From an uncultured Roseburia sp. (GTDB lineage Bacteria; Bacillota; Clostridia; Lachnospirales; Lachnospiraceae), in assembly GCA_947649645.1 (NCBI GenBank), contig CANSSP010000004.1, forward strand, positions 124,001 to 188,000: a DNA stretch of 64,000 nucleotides, given 5' to 3'. The notes beneath the pieces were generated by a model, which had not been told where the DNA came from, made no database searches, and saw nothing but the letters and a program-made list of their open reading frames with translations. Shown in pieces: positions 62,699 through 64,000 of the stretch. Made by a program: the position numbers and the translations under genes. Position 1 is the stretch's first letter; every line of letters begins with the position of its first letter.

Positions 62699-62722
62699 AA
62701 CACAAATTTTTCATTTTTTCAA
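62694..62722 (-). promoter_or_regulatory. Promoter of the TetR-flavodoxin operon
   Basis: Minus strand: -35 TTGAAA (62717-62722), 17-base spacer, -10 TATAAA (62694-62699). The -10 box runs into the palindrome. Confidence 0.75.
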
Positions 62723-62826
62723 CCCGATATACCGATTTCATATCCTTTTTCCGATACCGCACCGTTTATTTCAGTCGCTGACACCATCTGCGAAACAGAA
62801 CAGCCGGCCAGGGCCGGCAAAAGCGG

Positions 62827-64000
62827 TCAGAGCTGCCTCACCCTGACCGCCTGTCCATCCCTGAGCCGGTTTCCGAAAGAAAGCGCCATCTGTATCCCGC
62901 CGGAATATGCACCATTCAGAGCGGCTTTCGCGCCGTCCCGTCTTAAAACCGTGACAATGCGCTCCCGCACCACCGTCTGTGGCCCGAACAGCCCCTCGCC
63001 TTGTTCAATAATATACACGGCGCTGCGGCCGTCAGCCAGCTGAAAAACACAGTCCGTCGGAACTACATTCGCATATGCCTGCCCGTCGGACAAAACCTGA
63101 CGTTCAGGCTCCGCCACCGTTACCTCCGTAAGATTTCTTTGTTCTATCAGAAAAGACGTCCCCGTACAGACTGCAAGGACGAGCAGAACCAGAACCGAAA
63201 ACACTCCTGCCCGGCTCCGCATCCTGCCCCTCTTGCGCATTCCACTCCTCTGTCTCCACACGCCGCCTTCCATCCGTCGGACATTTTTCCGCCGGATCAC
63301 CGGATCCGACTCTCCCCCATGCGCGTCAAGACCTTCCGCCAGATTACGCCCCGTCAGCAGAAATAACAGGAATACCGGAACGAGCGCCAGCACGCCGCCC
63401 GCAAAACTCAGCGAAAAATTTGTATCATTGACAACAGACAAAAAGACGCTGAGCGGATACCGGCGCTGATTCTCAAGAAACGTCATGGGCTGCTCTACCA
63501 CATTCCAGGCGTCAATAAAGCTGATTGTAAAAAGACAGAGGATCGCCCCTTTGCTCATCGGCGCCGCTATGCGAAACAAAAATCCGAAATCAGACGTTCC
63601 GTCCAGTCTGGCGGCTTCCAGCGGGGCATCCGGCATTTTCTGAAAAACATACTGCATCCACAATGTCCCAAGCGGCGAAAAAATCAGCGGCAGCGCGACG
63701 GCCCCCCAGGTATCCAGTAAATGTAAACGTTCCAGAACCAGATACTGCGGCACCAGAGTGACCTGAACCGGCAGCAGCATCAGCACAAGCAGAACCGCGG
63801 ACAATGATTTCTTTCCCACAAACTCATATCTGGCAAAAGCAAATCCGGCCATACAGCTGACCACACACTGTCCCGCAGCTACGATCACACCCGGCAAAAA
63901 GCTCTTCCAGAATTTCAGCAGATAATCCGGGCGGCTCAGAAAAACCCCATACAGACTTTCAAGCGATATTTTCTCCGGTATCAGATGAAGATGAGCCCAC
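62827..64000 (-). CDS. Sugar ABC transporter permease (MalG type) with C-terminal adaptor-like extension; 5' end outside window
   Basis: At least 390 residues, open at the window edge. The first part (to about 63316) is a MalG-type permease: HLIPEKISLESLYGVFLSRP, then five helices and the EAA loop APLEAARLDGTSDFGFLF, ending near NLAEGLDAHGG. Instead of stopping, the frame continues for about 162 residues: a basic linker, a new membrane helix (SVLVLLVLAVCTGTSFLI) and an external beta-rich domain (VPTDCVFQLADGRSAVYIIE, ending LRDGQAVRVRQL) resembling the end of HlyD/MacA-type membrane-fusion adaptors. The substrate-binding protein and ATPase are not in view. It may be a fusion of two neighbouring genes. 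Confidence 0.85.
   Translation of the reverse strand, partial: WAHLHLIPEKISLESLYGVFLSRPDYLLKFWKSFLPGVIVAAGQCVVSCMAGFAFARYEFVGKKSLSAVLLVLMLLPVQVTLVPQYLVLERLHLLDTWGAVALPLIFSPLGTLWMQYVFQKMPDAPLEAARLDGTSDFGFLFRIAAPMSKGAILCLFTISFIDAWNVVEQPMTFLENQRRYPLSVFLSVVNDTNFSLSFAGGVLALVPVFLLFLLTGRNLAEGLDAHGGESDPVIRRKNVRRMEGGVWRQRSGMRKRGRMRSRAGVFSVLVLLVLAVCTGTSFLIEQRNLTEVTVAEPERQVLSDGQAYANVVPTDCVFQLADGRSAVYIIEQGEGLFGPQTVVRERIVTVLRRDGAKAALNGAYSGGIQMALSFGNRLRDGQAVRVRQL

Overview
The window looks like a chromosomal segment of an anaerobic, moderately GC-rich Firmicute of the class Clostridia, most likely Lachnospiraceae-like. Supporting signs are strong GGAGG ribosome-binding sites, TTGACA/TATAAT promoters with 17-base spacers, an ileS T-box leader, a rubredoxin/flavodiiron oxygen-defence locus, CotH/VTC-domain proteins, BspA-type repeat debris and host-glycan hydrolases. 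The taxonomic call is inference; no rRNA is present. Almost every gene lies on the minus strand. The only two convincing plus-strand genes are at 43029-43610 and 60619-60861. I saw no tRNA, rRNA, CRISPR array, insertion sequence or phage gene.

Layout. 1-1325: 3'-truncated MATE exporter. 1501-12106: ten-gene chemosensory operon (HPt, HD-GYP response regulator, PAS histidine kinase, degenerate HD-GYP response regulator, CheR, CheB, CheY-like, CheA, CheW, MCP) with no flagellar genes. 12141-20733: glycogen phosphorylase, ileS with its T-box leader, DHH phosphoesterase, HAD phosphatase, lipoprotein. 20870-25129: Rrf2 regulator, a three-part acyl-CoA dehydrogenase/EtfA/rubredoxin fusion, flavodiiron protein FprA and half of an MreB-like protein. 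25289-28446: small membrane protein, ilvE, anti-sigma/ECF sigma pair. 28732-36420: six-gene envelope cluster (GT2 synthase, HEAT-like protein, membrane-anchored glycoside hydrolase, CotH-like kinase, DUF4956 membrane protein, VTC-domain polymerase). 36726-42840: HelD-type helicase with an unexpected GH31 N-terminal-like tail, then a substrate-binding/vWA lipoprotein with two partners. 43029-49782: isoprenylcysteine-methyltransferase-like protein, enolase with an insertion, SGNH plus MBOAT O-acylation pair, folC, an LRR remnant, a PilZ protein. 49866-56660: second MATE exporter, GH2 glycosidase, second MCP, GH29 fucosidase. 56684-60373: ilvN, ilvB, folA, thyA. 60619-64000: small membrane protein, FMN-bind-like protein, flavodoxin-like protein with its TetR regulator and a 39-base palindrome, and a 5'-truncated sugar ABC permease fused to an adaptor-like domain.

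How the genes may work together. (1) Signalling: the chemosensory array carries its own c-di-GMP phosphodiesterase regulator, and a PilZ protein and a processive glycosyltransferase lie elsewhere in the window, which fits control of surface polysaccharide rather than swimming. (2) Oxygen or redox defence: Rrf2, the ACAD-Etf-rubredoxin fusion and FprA together suggest a compact route carrying electrons from an acyl-CoA-type donor to O2 or NO. (3) Envelope chemistry: the GT2-HEAT-GH-CotH-DUF4956-VTC operon is the best candidate for a poorly described system, possibly making a phosphorylated or polyphosphate-linked extracellular polymer. (4) Housekeeping and metabolism: branched-chain amino acids, folate/thymidylate, glycolysis, glycogen and host-glycan breakdown.

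Protein starts were often moved downstream of the longest possible start, to the codon with a clear Shine-Dalgarno sequence; this is stated where done. Coordinates of short sites read by eye may be off by one or two bases.
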